A stretch of DNA of 36,604 bases from positions 1 to 36,604 of the forward strand of contig JAIROW010000253.1 in the NCBI GenBank assembly GCA_031257315.1, read 5' to 3'. This document shows, in pieces, positions 26,235 through 36,189 of this stretch. Source of the DNA: Prevotellaceae bacterium. Lineage in GTDB: Bacteria > Bacteroidota > Bacteroidia > Bacteroidales > UBA932. The notes below the pieces were generated by a model. It was not told the DNA's origin. It saw nothing but the letters and a program-made list of their open reading frames with translations, and did not search any database. How positions within the stretch are numbered: the first letter of the stretch is position 1; each line of letters starts with the position of its first letter. The position numbers and the translations under genes were made by a program.

Positions 26235-26830
26235 AATCCTGCCTCCTCTTCCTGACGTTTTTTTACTATTTTTTGAGCCGATTTCGACAGATTTTCTTCG
26301 TCTTCCAGAAACCGTTTGATTTTCCGTATTGCTTCCGAATAGCCGGGTATCTGCACTTTTTCGTACAGATTTACTTTTTGCGTTGTTTTTTTCCTTGCGC
26401 CGTCGAGCATGGTCATTTTGTTATGGTAAAATTCGTATTCAATGCCGATACTTGCCATGTTTTTAAGAATCTGTAATCCATCGTAATACCATGCGGGATT
26501 TCCGAACAGGCTGTACTGCCTGACGTCGAACAGTATTTCTTCGAGTACAGGAATATGCACGCCCGCTATTTTGACTGAACTTATTTTAACGTCTTCAATT
26601 TTAATTAAATCAGGCTCAAATTCGTTCCACAGACGCGACATGCCGGAATACGAAGCAATCAGTTTTTCCAGTTTTATCGACAAACTGCCGGCATATTCCT
26701 TTGCTTTCTGGACTTCAAGTCTCAGAGCCGATTCTTTGTTTTTAAGCGTCGGCAGAGCTTTTGCACGCATTTTCAACTGTTTGTTCAGTTCGTTGAGCGA
26801 AGTTTTGTTGAATTGAAACTTTATAGCCAT
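26231..26830 (-). CDS. atpD: V/A-type ATPase subunit D, mirror copy
   Basis: Mirror of 9775-10374, 199 residues, coiled-coil shaft. Confidence 0.91.
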   Translation of the reverse strand: MAIKFQFNKTSLNELNKQLKMRAKALPTLKNKESALRLEVQKAKEYAGSLSIKLEKLIASYSGMSRLWNEFEPDLIKIEDVKISSVKIAGVHIPVLEEILFDVRQYSLFGNPAWYYDGLQILKNMASIGIEYEFYHNKMTMLDGARKKTTQKVNLYEKVQIPGYSEAIRKIKRFLEDEENLSKSAQKIVKKRQEEEAGL

Positions 26831-26866
26831 TTTTTTAACCCGATTTTTTATTGACCAATAATATTT

Positions 26867-28186
26867 TTACTTCCAGTATTTCGACGTAAATTCATCTTTA
26901 ATTCGGACTTCTTCCTTTTTGAAATATTTTGAAAATAAATCCCATGTTTTGTCCAGCATTTCAGTTGAATCGATATTAACATCGACGGCAAGCAGTTTTT
27001 CCGCATAGTCTTTTGCAAAATCCAGGCACCGTTTGTCGTAGTCCGAAAGTTCAAAACCGTTTTCGAGTTTGGTTTTTGCATTTGCGGCGTCGGCGTACAG
27101 TCGGACAGCGGCGTTCATTACCTGCGGATGGTCTTCGCGAGTTTGTTTGCCTATAACCAGCTGTTTAAGGCGCGACAGGCTGCGGAACGGATCGACTATA
27201 ACTTTGCCCGTGTCGCTGTCCTTGCGCAGAAACAGCTGTCCTTCGGTAATATATCCCGTATTGTCGGGAACAGCATGGGTTATATCTCCTTCGTTCAGCG
27301 TAGTAACGGCGATAATCGTTATCGAGCCGCCTTCGGGCAGCTGTACCGCTTTCTCGTAAATTTTTGCAAGGTCGGAATAAAGCGAGCCGGGCATACTGTC
27401 TTTTGAAGGTATTTGATCCATTCGGTTCGAGACAATGCTGAGAGCGTCGGCATACTGCGTCATGTCGGTAAGCAGAACCAGTACGTTTTCGTTTTTGTCC
27501 ACCGCAAAATATTCGGCGGCGGCAAGCGCCATGTCGGGAATCAGCAGCCGTTCAACCGGCGGCTGTTCGGTTGTATTTACAAAACAGATTATTCTGTCGA
27601 GAACGCCGGCGTTTTCAAACATTTTTTTAAAATACAGAAAATCGTCGTTGCTCAGTCCCATTCCGCCGAGAATGATTTTATCTACTTTTGCTCTCAAAGC
27701 AACCATTGCCATAACCTGATTGTACGGCTGGTCGGGGTTGGCGAAAAAAGGTATTTTCTGACCTGTTACCAGAGCGTTATTCAGGTCAATTCCTGCAATT
27801 CCGGTGTGAATGTAGTCCGACGGCTGTTTGCGTCTGTACGGGTTGACCGAAGGACCGCCGATTTCGCGTTTTTCGCCTCTGATTTCGCGTTTTTCGCCGA
27901 AAAACGGTTTTCCGTATGCATCGAAAAAGCGTCCGACAAGGTCGTCGCTGACATTAAGCGTCGGCGGTTCGCCCAGAAATATTACTTCGGTATTTGTGGC
28001 TATGCCTTCCGTACCCGAAAACACCTGTAACGTAACCATGTCGCCGATAATCCGCACAACCTGCGCAAGCCGTCCGCCAACTATTGCAAGCTCGTCGTTT
28101 CCAATGCCCTGCGCTTTAACTGCAATGGTGGCTTTTGTTATTGCCTGCAATTGAGTATATACTTTTTGAAACGCTTTCTTTTCCAT
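26867..28186 (-). CDS. atpB: V/A-type ATPase subunit B, mirror copy
   Basis: Mirror of 8419-9738, 439 residues. It even retains the 21-base tandem repeat (27857-27898), a slippage-prone feature expected to differ between old independent copies. Confidence 0.94.
   Translation of the reverse strand: MEKKAFQKVYTQLQAITKATIAVKAQGIGNDELAIVGGRLAQVVRIIGDMVTLQVFSGTEGIATNTEVIFLGEPPTLNVSDDLVGRFFDAYGKPFFGEKREIRGEKREIGGPSVNPYRRKQPSDYIHTGIAGIDLNNALVTGQKIPFFANPDQPYNQVMAMVALRAKVDKIILGGMGLSNDDFLYFKKMFENAGVLDRIICFVNTTEQPPVERLLIPDMALAAAEYFAVDKNENVLVLLTDMTQYADALSIVSNRMDQIPSKDSMPGSLYSDLAKIYEKAVQLPEGGSITIIAVTTLNEGDITHAVPDNTGYITEGQLFLRKDSDTGKVIVDPFRSLSRLKQLVIGKQTREDHPQVMNAAVRLYADAANAKTKLENGFELSDYDKRCLDFAKDYAEKLLAVDVNIDSTEMLDKTWDLFSKYFKKEEVRIKDEFTSKYWK
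27857..27898 (-). repeat. Mirrored 21-bp tandem repeat in atpB
   Basis: Reverse complement of 8707-8748. Confidence 0.83.
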
Positions 28187-28199
28187 TCCGTTATGTGAT

Positions 28200-29957
28200 T
28201 TAATTATTGTTTTTTATACCGGTTTTGTCCAGAATCTGTTTTTCGTAATTCATGAATTTTTCGCTGCCGTATTCCGAATAATTCAACTGTTTCATGATAT
28301 TTATCAAATCTGTGTAATAGGAGGCACATTCTTCAAAATTTTCAAATTCTGGCGACCGCCGGCATATTTCCAGAACAAGATTTAACATGTATTTCTGACG
28401 TTCCATTGGCGTTGACGAATCTGTTTTGTCAAACGCATCTTGCTGTAAGATAATAAAATCGATAAGTTCCGATTTCCAGAAACGGTCGTGATATTCGAGC
28501 GGGACGCCGTCGTCGCCAAGTATGTTTATCTGTTCTGCCGCTTCTTTTCCTCTTAATATAATATTTTTACTTTCGGCGACTTTTTCGTGCCATCTGTCTT
28601 CTACTGTTTCGTTAAGATATTCCTGTATTTCAGGATATTCTAAATATTTGGAATAACTGTCAACGGGATCGACGGCGGGGTATCTCTTGCTGTCGGCGCG
28701 AGCCTGAGAAAGCGCGTAAAAACAGCGGGCGACTTTTTTTGTCGATTCTGTAACAGGTTCTTTCAAATTTCCTCCTGCGGGCGATACCGTCCCGATAAAA
28801 GTAACCGAGCCGCTTTTGTCGTTTTCGAGTTCGACGTATCCTGCACGCGAATAAAAATTGGAAATTACAGCCGACAAATCCATAGGGAAAGCGTCGGCGC
28901 CCGGAAGTTCTTCCAGCCGGTTGCTCATTTCTCTGAGCGCCTGCGCCCAGCGCGAAGTAGAATCGGCGAGCAGTAGCGTTTTCAAACCCATTGCCCTGTA
29001 ATATTCGCCCAGAGTCATAGCCGTATATACCGAAGCCTCGCGGGCTGCAACGGGCATATTCGATGTATTGCAAACAATTATGGTACGTTCCATCAGTTTG
29101 CGTCCGGTGCGCGGGTCGTTCAGTTCTGGAAATTCTACAAATATTTCGACAACTTCGTTTGCGCGTTCGCCGCAGGCAGCCATTATAATAACGTCAGCTT
29201 CAGCCTGTTTGGCGAGAGCGTGCTGCAAAACGGTTTTTCCAGAGCCGAAAGGACCCGGTATAAAACCTGTACCTCCTTCAGCCATCGGGTTAAAAGTGTC
29301 GAATATCCGTACTCCTGTTTCCATAATTCTGAACGGTCTCGGCTTGTTTTTATAACAGGTAATCGGAAGTTTTACAGCCCATTTTTGAACCATTGTTACA
29401 TCATGTTCGCCGCCATGTTCATCAACAACAACTGCTATTACGTGATTTACCGTATAGCTGCCTTCGTCCGCCACGCTTTTTACCGTATAGTTTCCCCTGA
29501 ATTTAAAGGGAAGCATTATTTTATGACTTAAATTGTTTTCGGGAACTTCGCCAAGGTAGCTTCCGGCTTTAACAGTGTCTCCGGCTTTTGCCAAAGGTTT
29601 GAAATTCCATTCAGTATCGGGATTTAAGGGACTTGTATATTCGCCTCTTTTCAGAAAGACGCCGTCCATGGTTTTCAGATTGTTCTGCAAACCGTCGTAT
29701 ATACTTGACAGTATTCCGGGACCGAGCGAAACTTCGAGCATGTGTCCTTCAAATTCCACAACGTTTCCGGTTTTCAGTCCGCGAGTGCTTTCAAACACCT
29801 GTATAAACGCTCTGCTGCCTGTGATTTTAATAACTTCTGCCATGAGCTTCACTTCTCCAAGCGAGACAAAACAGATTTCGTTCTGCGACACGGGTCCGTC
29901 AACTTCTACAATTACAAGATTTGCTATTATTCCGGTTACTTTTCCTTTAGTCTTCAT
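28200..29957 (-). CDS. atpA: V/A-type ATPase catalytic subunit A, mirror copy
   Basis: Mirror of 6648-8405, 585 residues, with intact P-loop and catalytic glutamate. Confidence 0.95.
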   Translation of the reverse strand: MKTKGKVTGIIANLVIVEVDGPVSQNEICFVSLGEVKLMAEVIKITGSRAFIQVFESTRGLKTGNVVEFEGHMLEVSLGPGILSSIYDGLQNNLKTMDGVFLKRGEYTSPLNPDTEWNFKPLAKAGDTVKAGSYLGEVPENNLSHKIMLPFKFRGNYTVKSVADEGSYTVNHVIAVVVDEHGGEHDVTMVQKWAVKLPITCYKNKPRPFRIMETGVRIFDTFNPMAEGGTGFIPGPFGSGKTVLQHALAKQAEADVIIMAACGERANEVVEIFVEFPELNDPRTGRKLMERTIIVCNTSNMPVAAREASVYTAMTLGEYYRAMGLKTLLLADSTSRWAQALREMSNRLEELPGADAFPMDLSAVISNFYSRAGYVELENDKSGSVTFIGTVSPAGGNLKEPVTESTKKVARCFYALSQARADSKRYPAVDPVDSYSKYLEYPEIQEYLNETVEDRWHEKVAESKNIILRGKEAAEQINILGDDGVPLEYHDRFWKSELIDFIILQQDAFDKTDSSTPMERQKYMLNLVLEICRRSPEFENFEECASYYTDLINIMKQLNYSEYGSEKFMNYEKQILDKTGIKNNN

Positions 29958-30772
29958 GATTTTAAATTCCAGGATTTTAATTCGTTTATTAATTTTTTGA
30001 ATATTTTTTCGCCTTTGCTGCCGTCCATCGCCATCCAGCGTTCGGCGATACAGGCTTTTTGCAGCGTTCCGAGAACCATATTCACTGTAAAATACTCAAA
30101 TACATTGATTTCGTCTATATTGTTCCATCTGAACATATCAAGTTTCATTTCTCTTTCAAATAAATCTTTGACGTCAAATATTTGAACCAGTCCGGCAAGA
30201 TAGTCCCATTCTTTCGACAGCCCAAAATCCTGTGCCTGACTTTTTGCCAGCATTTCGGTCAGTTCATCTTCTGCAATAAACTGATTTTCAAAAGATATTC
30301 CCGATTGCCGGCAAAGATATGCCGTCTGAACGTTTCTGATTTCCTTTTCAAGTCTGCTGTATTTCGATACAAACATGTTTTTCGATGCTTCCAGACTTTC
30401 ATAACACAGTTTGTACAGATATTGTTCTGCCAAAAAACAGTCGGGCTGCGTTCCGTTTTCGCTTTTGTATTTTTCGATATAATCGAAAAACTGGCGCATA
30501 TATTCCGGCAAATTGGTATCATGCGGATTTGAGAACGATTCGGCGTCAAACTTTCCTCCGGTTTTCCACGCCCTGTTTTTTCCGTACAGATGCGTAATCA
30601 GGTTATAATTGTCTATATGACTTAATATTTCGTACATATACGCAAGGTCTCCGGCAGAAACTTCTTCCATAATAAAATTTCTGATTTGCAGCAGACTGAC
30701 GTTCTTAAAACTGTCCGATTTAAACAGCAAATCGGGCAAACTCGCCACCAGATGGTAATAATTTCTTGTCAT
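29954..30772 (-). CDS. DUF2764 family protein, mirror copy
   Basis: Mirror of 5833-6651, 272 residues, in the same coupled position between atpE and atpA. Confidence 0.78.
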   Translation of the reverse strand: MTRNYYHLVASLPDLLFKSDSFKNVSLLQIRNFIMEEVSAGDLAYMYEILSHIDNYNLITHLYGKNRAWKTGGKFDAESFSNPHDTNLPEYMRQFFDYIEKYKSENGTQPDCFLAEQYLYKLCYESLEASKNMFVSKYSRLEKEIRNVQTAYLCRQSGISFENQFIAEDELTEMLAKSQAQDFGLSKEWDYLAGLVQIFDVKDLFEREMKLDMFRWNNIDEINVFEYFTVNMVLGTLQKACIAERWMAMDGSKGEKIFKKLINELKSWNLKS

Positions 30773-31393
30773 TTACAATTTGTTGCCAAACAATAATTCG
30801 GAAACTTTTGAACGCAGAGATGCCTTGAAAAGGTTTTCAAACTCGCCGTCGGTAAAACTTATGTAATATCCGTCCGATTTTGAGCCGATTTTAAAGCCTG
30901 ATTTCAGATCGCCGTCTATTTTTATTTCCAGAGGAGAAGCTAACCCCTGCGAAACTTTTCCGCAGATATATTCCGAAAATTCTTTTTGCTTTTCCTGCGG
31001 TATAATCACAAACAAATCGGGAGTTTCCGAGTTTTTGAGGTCAAATTTTTCCACTGCCGACTTTATCAGCGACTGTACAAAAGCAATGTCGTTGAAAGCG
31101 TTTTTAATATCATTCGATACAGCAGCAGTGATAATCAGATTTTCAAGCGTTTGTTTCACTTCGCTGACAACCTGTCTGCCTGCAAGTTTAATTTCGGCGT
31201 CGGCGTTTGCCTTCATTTCTTCTGAACGCTTTTTTGCGGCGTGTTCAATTTCCGCAGCCATGTTTTTTGCTTCGGCTACAATACGTCCGGCTTCGATTTT
31301 TGCCTTTTCAAGAAGTTCTTCCGCTTCCTGTTTGCCTTTCTGCAAACCTTCGCTGTACAGTTTGTCTGTAAGCTCCTTTAATTTATCGCCCAT
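30773..31393 (-). CDS. atpE: V/A-type ATPase subunit E, mirror copy
   Basis: Mirror of 5212-5832. The ATG at 31391-31393 is chosen because the longer in-frame start precedes the predicted transcription start. Confidence 0.83.
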   Translation of the reverse strand: MGDKLKELTDKLYSEGLQKGKQEAEELLEKAKIEAGRIVAEAKNMAAEIEHAAKKRSEEMKANADAEIKLAGRQVVSEVKQTLENLIITAAVSNDIKNAFNDIAFVQSLIKSAVEKFDLKNSETPDLFVIIPQEKQKEFSEYICGKVSQGLASPLEIKIDGDLKSGFKIGSKSDGYYISFTDGEFENLFKASLRSKVSELLFGNKL

Positions 31394-31421
31394 ACAAAAA
31401 TATTTTAAACAAAAAAACATG

Positions 31422-31454
31422 CAAAGTTAACGACATTTTTTTCAATTTTACAAA
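31422..31454 (-). promoter_or_regulatory. Mirrored promoter of the V-type ATPase operon
   Basis: Reverse complement of 5151-5183: -7 TAACTTTG at 31422-31429 and -33 TTTG at 31451-31454, both read on the minus strand. Confidence 0.68.
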
Positions 31455-31591
31455 TTTTTTTATAAAAAATTTGTAATTTATTTATATATAATAACGTCAA
31501 AACTCTGTATATCAGCATAAAAAAATTTTTTTAAGCGCCACAGAAATTGCAGTGGTTTAGTTGAAAAATGAGGTAAAAACAGTATAAAATT

Positions 31592-32413
31592 CTATTTATC
31601 GTCCCCGTAACTGTAAACAATTCTGTCCATGTCGTTTTTGTAGCGCTGAAAAGCACGGAATATACATTCGGCTATTTGCTGCTGGTTATTGGCGTCCATC
31701 AGAATTTTTTCTTCTTTCGGATTGGACACAAATCCGGTTTCTATCAGTACGCTTGGCGCGGCGGTTTTCCACAGAACGACGTATCCAGCCTGTTTTACGC
31801 CTCTGTTCCGTCTTACAGGTCCGTTTTGCATTTCGTTCTGAATATATTCAGCCATTCGGAGACTCTGTTCCATGTAAACGTCCTGAATCAAACTGAATAC
31901 AATGTAGGATTCAGGTTCTGTGGGGTCGAAGCCACCATAATTTTCTTCATACCTGTCTTCGGTTTGAATAACCCTGTTTTCCATCATTGCCACTCTCAGA
32001 TTTTCTTCCGACCGGTGCATTCCCATAATCCATGTTTCGTTGCCCGAAGTTGCATTTCTCTCCTCTTCCGATGCGTCAATGGAGTTGGCATGTATGGATA
32101 TGAATATGTCGGCGCTGTTTTCGTTTGCAAATTCTCCGCGTTTGTACAGATCAACAAAAACGTCTGTTTTTCTGGTATAGAGTACGCGGACGTCGGGAAA
32201 CCATTCTTCGACAAGCTGTCCAAAGCGCAGGGCTATTGAAAGGACTATATCCTTTTCTTTGATATGTTTGCCGACCGTTCCGGGATCTCGCCCTCCATGC
32301 CCCGGATCGATGACAACTGTCTTTACTCCGACGTTGACAGAACGGGAAAACAGCGGTGCAGAGATACAGAAAAACAGCGCTGTAATCAATAAATATTTAA
32401 AACTTATTGTCAT
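31592..32413 (-). CDS. Secreted N-acetylmuramoyl-L-alanine amidase, mirror copy
   Basis: Mirror of 4192-5013, 273 residues with all zinc ligands, divergent from the mirrored lptD. Confidence 0.88.
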   Translation of the reverse strand: MTISFKYLLITALFFCISAPLFSRSVNVGVKTVVIDPGHGGRDPGTVGKHIKEKDIVLSIALRFGQLVEEWFPDVRVLYTRKTDVFVDLYKRGEFANENSADIFISIHANSIDASEEERNATSGNETWIMGMHRSEENLRVAMMENRVIQTEDRYEENYGGFDPTEPESYIVFSLIQDVYMEQSLRMAEYIQNEMQNGPVRRNRGVKQAGYVVLWKTAAPSVLIETGFVSNPKEEKILMDANNQQQIAECIFRAFQRYKNDMDRIVYSYGDDK

Positions 32414-32479
32414 TCCACCAAATTTATTTAATTTTGTACTCTTTTTTATACCGCAAAGGTATAACAAATTTTAAATAGA
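32414..32479. promoter_or_regulatory. Mirrored lptD/amidase divergent promoter region
   Basis: Reverse complement of 4126-4191. The inverted repeat is at 32446-32464 and the amidase -7 box at 32454-32461 (minus strand). Confidence 0.48.
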
Positions 32480-35122
32480 TTGGTAAGATTGTTGAAAAAA
32501 TGTAGTCTGATTATTGTTGCCCTGATTATTACGGCGGGCGCGGGCGTCCAAAAAATGGACGCTCAGAGAATAATTATGCCGGATAAAAATGAAAAAAAGA
32601 CGGATACCGTCCGTATGGCGATGGATTCGACAGAGGCGGCTTCCAAGAGTTCAACTTTTAAAGATCCGGTCAAATATTCTGCCAAAGATTCGATAGTTTA
32701 TGACTTTTCGGACGTTGATACGATAATTTTCATGTACACCGAAGCAAAAGTCGTATCGCTGGACATGTCCATGAGCGCCAGATATATCGAAGGCAGCAAA
32801 AAAACCAGCAATATAAAGGGGCTTGGATATGTTGACTCGACCGGTACGCAGCTCGAAAAACCGGTATTTACGCAGGGTAAGGATTCTTACGAAATGGATT
32901 CTATTATCTATAATTTCAAGTCAGAAAAAGCGCGTATTGTAAACATAAAAACAAAACAGGGCGACATGCAGCTCAGCGGAGGCATTACGAAACGTATGCC
33001 CGACAATTCGTCATTTATAAAAGATGTAATATCTACGACATGCGAAGACCCGCATCCGCATTACTACATAAAAATAACGCGGGGCAAGATAGCCGGCAAA
33101 TATACCTATTTTGGACCTTCGTATCTTGTAATAGCAGACGTGCCTATTCCGCTCGTGATTCCGTTTGGTTTTTTTCCGCAGCAGTCGTCCCGCTCGTCGG
33201 GTTTCAGAATGCCGACTTACGGAGAAGAAGTGGCTCGCGGTTTTTTTCTGCGAAATATTGGCTATTATTTCGCATTGGGCGATTATATGGATCTCGAATT
33301 TCAGGGCGACTATTATACGCTCGGTTCGTGGGCGCTGCGTTCTTCTGCGCGTTATACAAAAAAGTATAAGTTTGACGGAACTTTCAATCTTAGCTATGCT
33401 TTTAATGCGACAGGAGAGAAAAATTCGTCGGACTACCGCGCCGCCACAACCTTTTCGGTGCAGTGGAGCCACCGTCAGTCTCCAAAAGCCCATCCGGGAA
33501 CAGGGTTTTCGGCAAATGTAAACTTTTCGTCGGCAAACAATAATCTGTACAATAACAACGCATCGCACGACCCGTATCAGAACATAAACAACACTATAAG
33601 TTCAAGCATTTCATACTCGCGTTCATGGGACGGTTCGCCATTAAATCTGTCGGTAAACGCATCGCACAGTCAAAACATGAGAGACAGCACCTATTCGATA
33701 ACACTCCCGAATCTTACTCTCACCATGTCGCGTCTTTATCCGTTTGCACGAAAGGAACGAGTCGGTTCAAAAGCCCTTTATGAAGATATTTCGTTGAGTT
33801 ACAGCGCAACATTCGACAACAAGGTCGCATTCAAATCAACCGAACTGAAAAATCCCAATTTTACAAAAAAGATAAACAACGGGCTGAACCACAACATAAA
33901 CATCGGGCTGCCAAATTTTACACTGTTTAAATATGTCAACCTTTCTCCGTCGGTAAGATATTCGACAAAATGGTACTTCAAATCCATCGAAAAAAACTGG
34001 GACAGCATCCGGCGCAGAGTGGTAATCGACACCACGTCAGCATTCAGCAAACTTGGAATGGTACACGAATACGGTTTCTCGGCGTCGCTCAACACGCAGA
34101 TTTACGGGATTGTCAACTTCAAAAAAGGCAGCCTTATCGAAGCCGTGCGCCACGTTGTAAAACCCTCGCTGTCACTTTCGTACAATCCAGACATGAAAAA
34201 AGCGTTTAACGGCTACCGTCGGGTACAGGTTGACACGCTGGGTAATACAGCCGAATACAATATATATGAAGGACAACCCTACGGATACCCGTCGCAGCGT
34301 GAAAGCGGGTCAATATCCTTTTCGCTGGGCAACAATCTTGAAATGAAAATGCGCAACAGAAAAGATTCGACCGGCGTAAAGAAAGTGCCTCTGCTGAACA
34401 CATTCGACCTTAGCACGTCGTACAATCTGCTTGCCGATTCGATGAATCTGGCAAACATATCGTTTTCGGGTTCGACAAACCTTCCCGGAAACACGGCGCT
34501 GACCTTCCGCTTTACGCTCGATCCGTATCAAATCAACGAGCGCGGAACAAGAGTTAACAAATTTGTATGGGAGGATAAAAAATGGCTTAATATCGGACGG
34601 CTGACAAATTTCAGTCTTGCCTTCGGCTATTCGTTCAGCGGAGGCAAAGGCAAAAGCGACAAAGGTAAAGGCAAGAGTAACGAACGCGACAATAGAGACG
34701 GCGACGACCACAGCAGCGCCAACAGCAGGAGAAACACTTACAGTCCGTTTGTTTACGAACCGTTTTCCGTTCCATGGAGTTTTTCGTTCAACTATTCGTA
34801 CAATTACAACAAGAGCTATTCATACTCAAACAATCAGCTGTTCACAAACCATGCGCACACGCAAACGCTCGGCTTCAACGCTTCTATTTCGCCGACTCCC
34901 AACTGGGACATGCGTCTGCAAAGCGGTTTCGATTTTAAAGCGATGGATTTGACCACAACAAATATCAGCATAATGCGGAAATTGCACTGTTTCAGCTTCT
35001 CGTTCAACTGGACGCCGATGGGACGCTACCAGAGCTGGAGTTTTAAAATCGGCATAAACTCCTCAATGCTTGCCGACGTACTGAAATACGACAAACAGTC
35101 GAGTTACTGGGATAATAGATAA
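32480..35122 (+). CDS. lptD: LptD-like LPS-assembly protein, mirror copy
   Basis: Mirror of 1483-4125. On this strand the start region is easy to read: TTG at 32480, 32489 and 32492 are all in frame, and the in-frame stop at 32462-32464 limits extension. The start at 32492 gives the most ordinary signal peptide. The charged insert is encoded at about 34640-34735. Confidence 0.83.
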   Translation: MVRLLKKCSLIIVALIITAGAGVQKMDAQRIIMPDKNEKKTDTVRMAMDSTEAASKSSTFKDPVKYSAKDSIVYDFSDVDTIIFMYTEAKVVSLDMSMSARYIEGSKKTSNIKGLGYVDSTGTQLEKPVFTQGKDSYEMDSIIYNFKSEKARIVNIKTKQGDMQLSGGITKRMPDNSSFIKDVISTTCEDPHPHYYIKITRGKIAGKYTYFGPSYLVIADVPIPLVIPFGFFPQQSSRSSGFRMPTYGEEVARGFFLRNIGYYFALGDYMDLEFQGDYYTLGSWALRSSARYTKKYKFDGTFNLSYAFNATGEKNSSDYRAATTFSVQWSHRQSPKAHPGTGFSANVNFSSANNNLYNNNASHDPYQNINNTISSSISYSRSWDGSPLNLSVNASHSQNMRDSTYSITLPNLTLTMSRLYPFARKERVGSKALYEDISLSYSATFDNKVAFKSTELKNPNFTKKINNGLNHNINIGLPNFTLFKYVNLSPSVRYSTKWYFKSIEKNWDSIRRRVVIDTTSAFSKLGMVHEYGFSASLNTQIYGIVNFKKGSLIEAVRHVVKPSLSLSYNPDMKKAFNGYRRVQVDTLGNTAEYNIYEGQPYGYPSQRESGSISFSLGNNLEMKMRNRKDSTGVKKVPLLNTFDLSTSYNLLADSMNLANISFSGSTNLPGNTALTFRFTLDPYQINERGTRVNKFVWEDKKWLNIGRLTNFSLAFGYSFSGGKGKSDKGKGKSNERDNRDGDDHSSANSRRNTYSPFVYEPFSVPWSFSFNYSYNYNKSYSYSNNQLFTNHAHTQTLGFNASISPTPNWDMRLQSGFDFKAMDLTTTNISIMRKLHCFSFSFNWTPMGRYQSWSFKIGINSSMLADVLKYDKQSSYWDNR

Positions 35123-35220
35123 TCGAAATTTTATAAGGCAAACGAGGCTGTTCAAAAAACTTTCAGAAATACATTGTTGTCGTCAATGGTTGCGCTGTAC
35201 ATTGTATCGCCTCTTGCATA

Positions 35221-36189
35221 TTACAACAATTTTGAATAATTTAAACTCTTAATATAGTTTTCCATAAAAACCGTATCAATTTCGCCTGAATGAGTTGCAG
35301 GCAATTTGATAATTGATTTTTTCATTGTGTCCATTTCCCATTTTCTGCCGTAATTAAACCTGAATTTTTCCTTTCGGATAATTGGTAGCAAAAACATTGC
35401 TATATATTTATTAAATTTGAATTTAGGATACAAAACATTTACATCATCGCTTGCCCAGAACGAATTGGGTTGATAAAACGCCTCGCCAACAGAACCGTTA
35501 TAATTTATTGTAATTGTGTTTCCTTTGTGTATGGGCGCTTGTCCAATAAAATCGCGGTATCCGTTATTGGAATCTATCGCCCCGATAAAAGGCGTTACGC
35601 CTTCTTCAAAATCTTCTTTGATTAATCGCTTTCCTTTTTTTATTGTAAAAATATCTTCATATTTAAAATATTTCCAATTACTCATATCAAATTCAATTTT
35701 GTTGGAATTTATCGGTTGTTTTATGATAGATTTTTGGGTTGCTATTTTAAAAGATTTCAAATACTGCAATAAGTTATCAGATATTGTTTCCGGTATTAAA
35801 ATATCTTTTAATGTTTTATTTGCCTGTCTTCCATAATTATACCTATATTTGTTTGCCGAAATATATTTTGCATAAAACAGCATTTCGATTGCCGAAAAAT
35901 CTTTTTGGGGAATTAGAACATATAAATCTCGCCCGCTGTAATATGACAGTGGCTGATAGAATGTAGAAAGCACCGAGCCGCTAACAGCAACCGAAAGCGT
36001 ATGTGCAGGATTTGGCTCAATAGTTGGCATTTCATACACAAAGGCAGAAACACCATTGTTCTGTTCCGTTCTCGAAACAAAAGGAATAGCATCAATGTCA
36101 GTAGAACTGCACTGCTCTAAATTAATGAGTTCTAAATTAACGCCGTATTTTAGCGTGAATAAATCCGATACTTTTACTAAATTATTCAT
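35221..36189 (-). CDS. hsdS: Type I restriction-modification S subunit, mirror copy
   Basis: Mirror of 416-1384, 322 residues. Specificity genes usually diverge or recombine quickly, so an identical second copy argues for a recent or artificial duplication. Confidence 0.8.
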   Translation of the reverse strand: MNNLVKVSDLFTLKYGVNLELINLEQCSSTDIDAIPFVSRTEQNNGVSAFVYEMPTIEPNPAHTLSVAVSGSVLSTFYQPLSYYSGRDLYVLIPQKDFSAIEMLFYAKYISANKYRYNYGRQANKTLKDILIPETISDNLLQYLKSFKIATQKSIIKQPINSNKIEFDMSNWKYFKYEDIFTIKKGKRLIKEDFEEGVTPFIGAIDSNNGYRDFIGQAPIHKGNTITINYNGSVGEAFYQPNSFWASDDVNVLYPKFKFNKYIAMFLLPIIRKEKFRFNYGRKWEMDTMKKSIIKLPATHSGEIDTVFMENYIKSLNYSKLL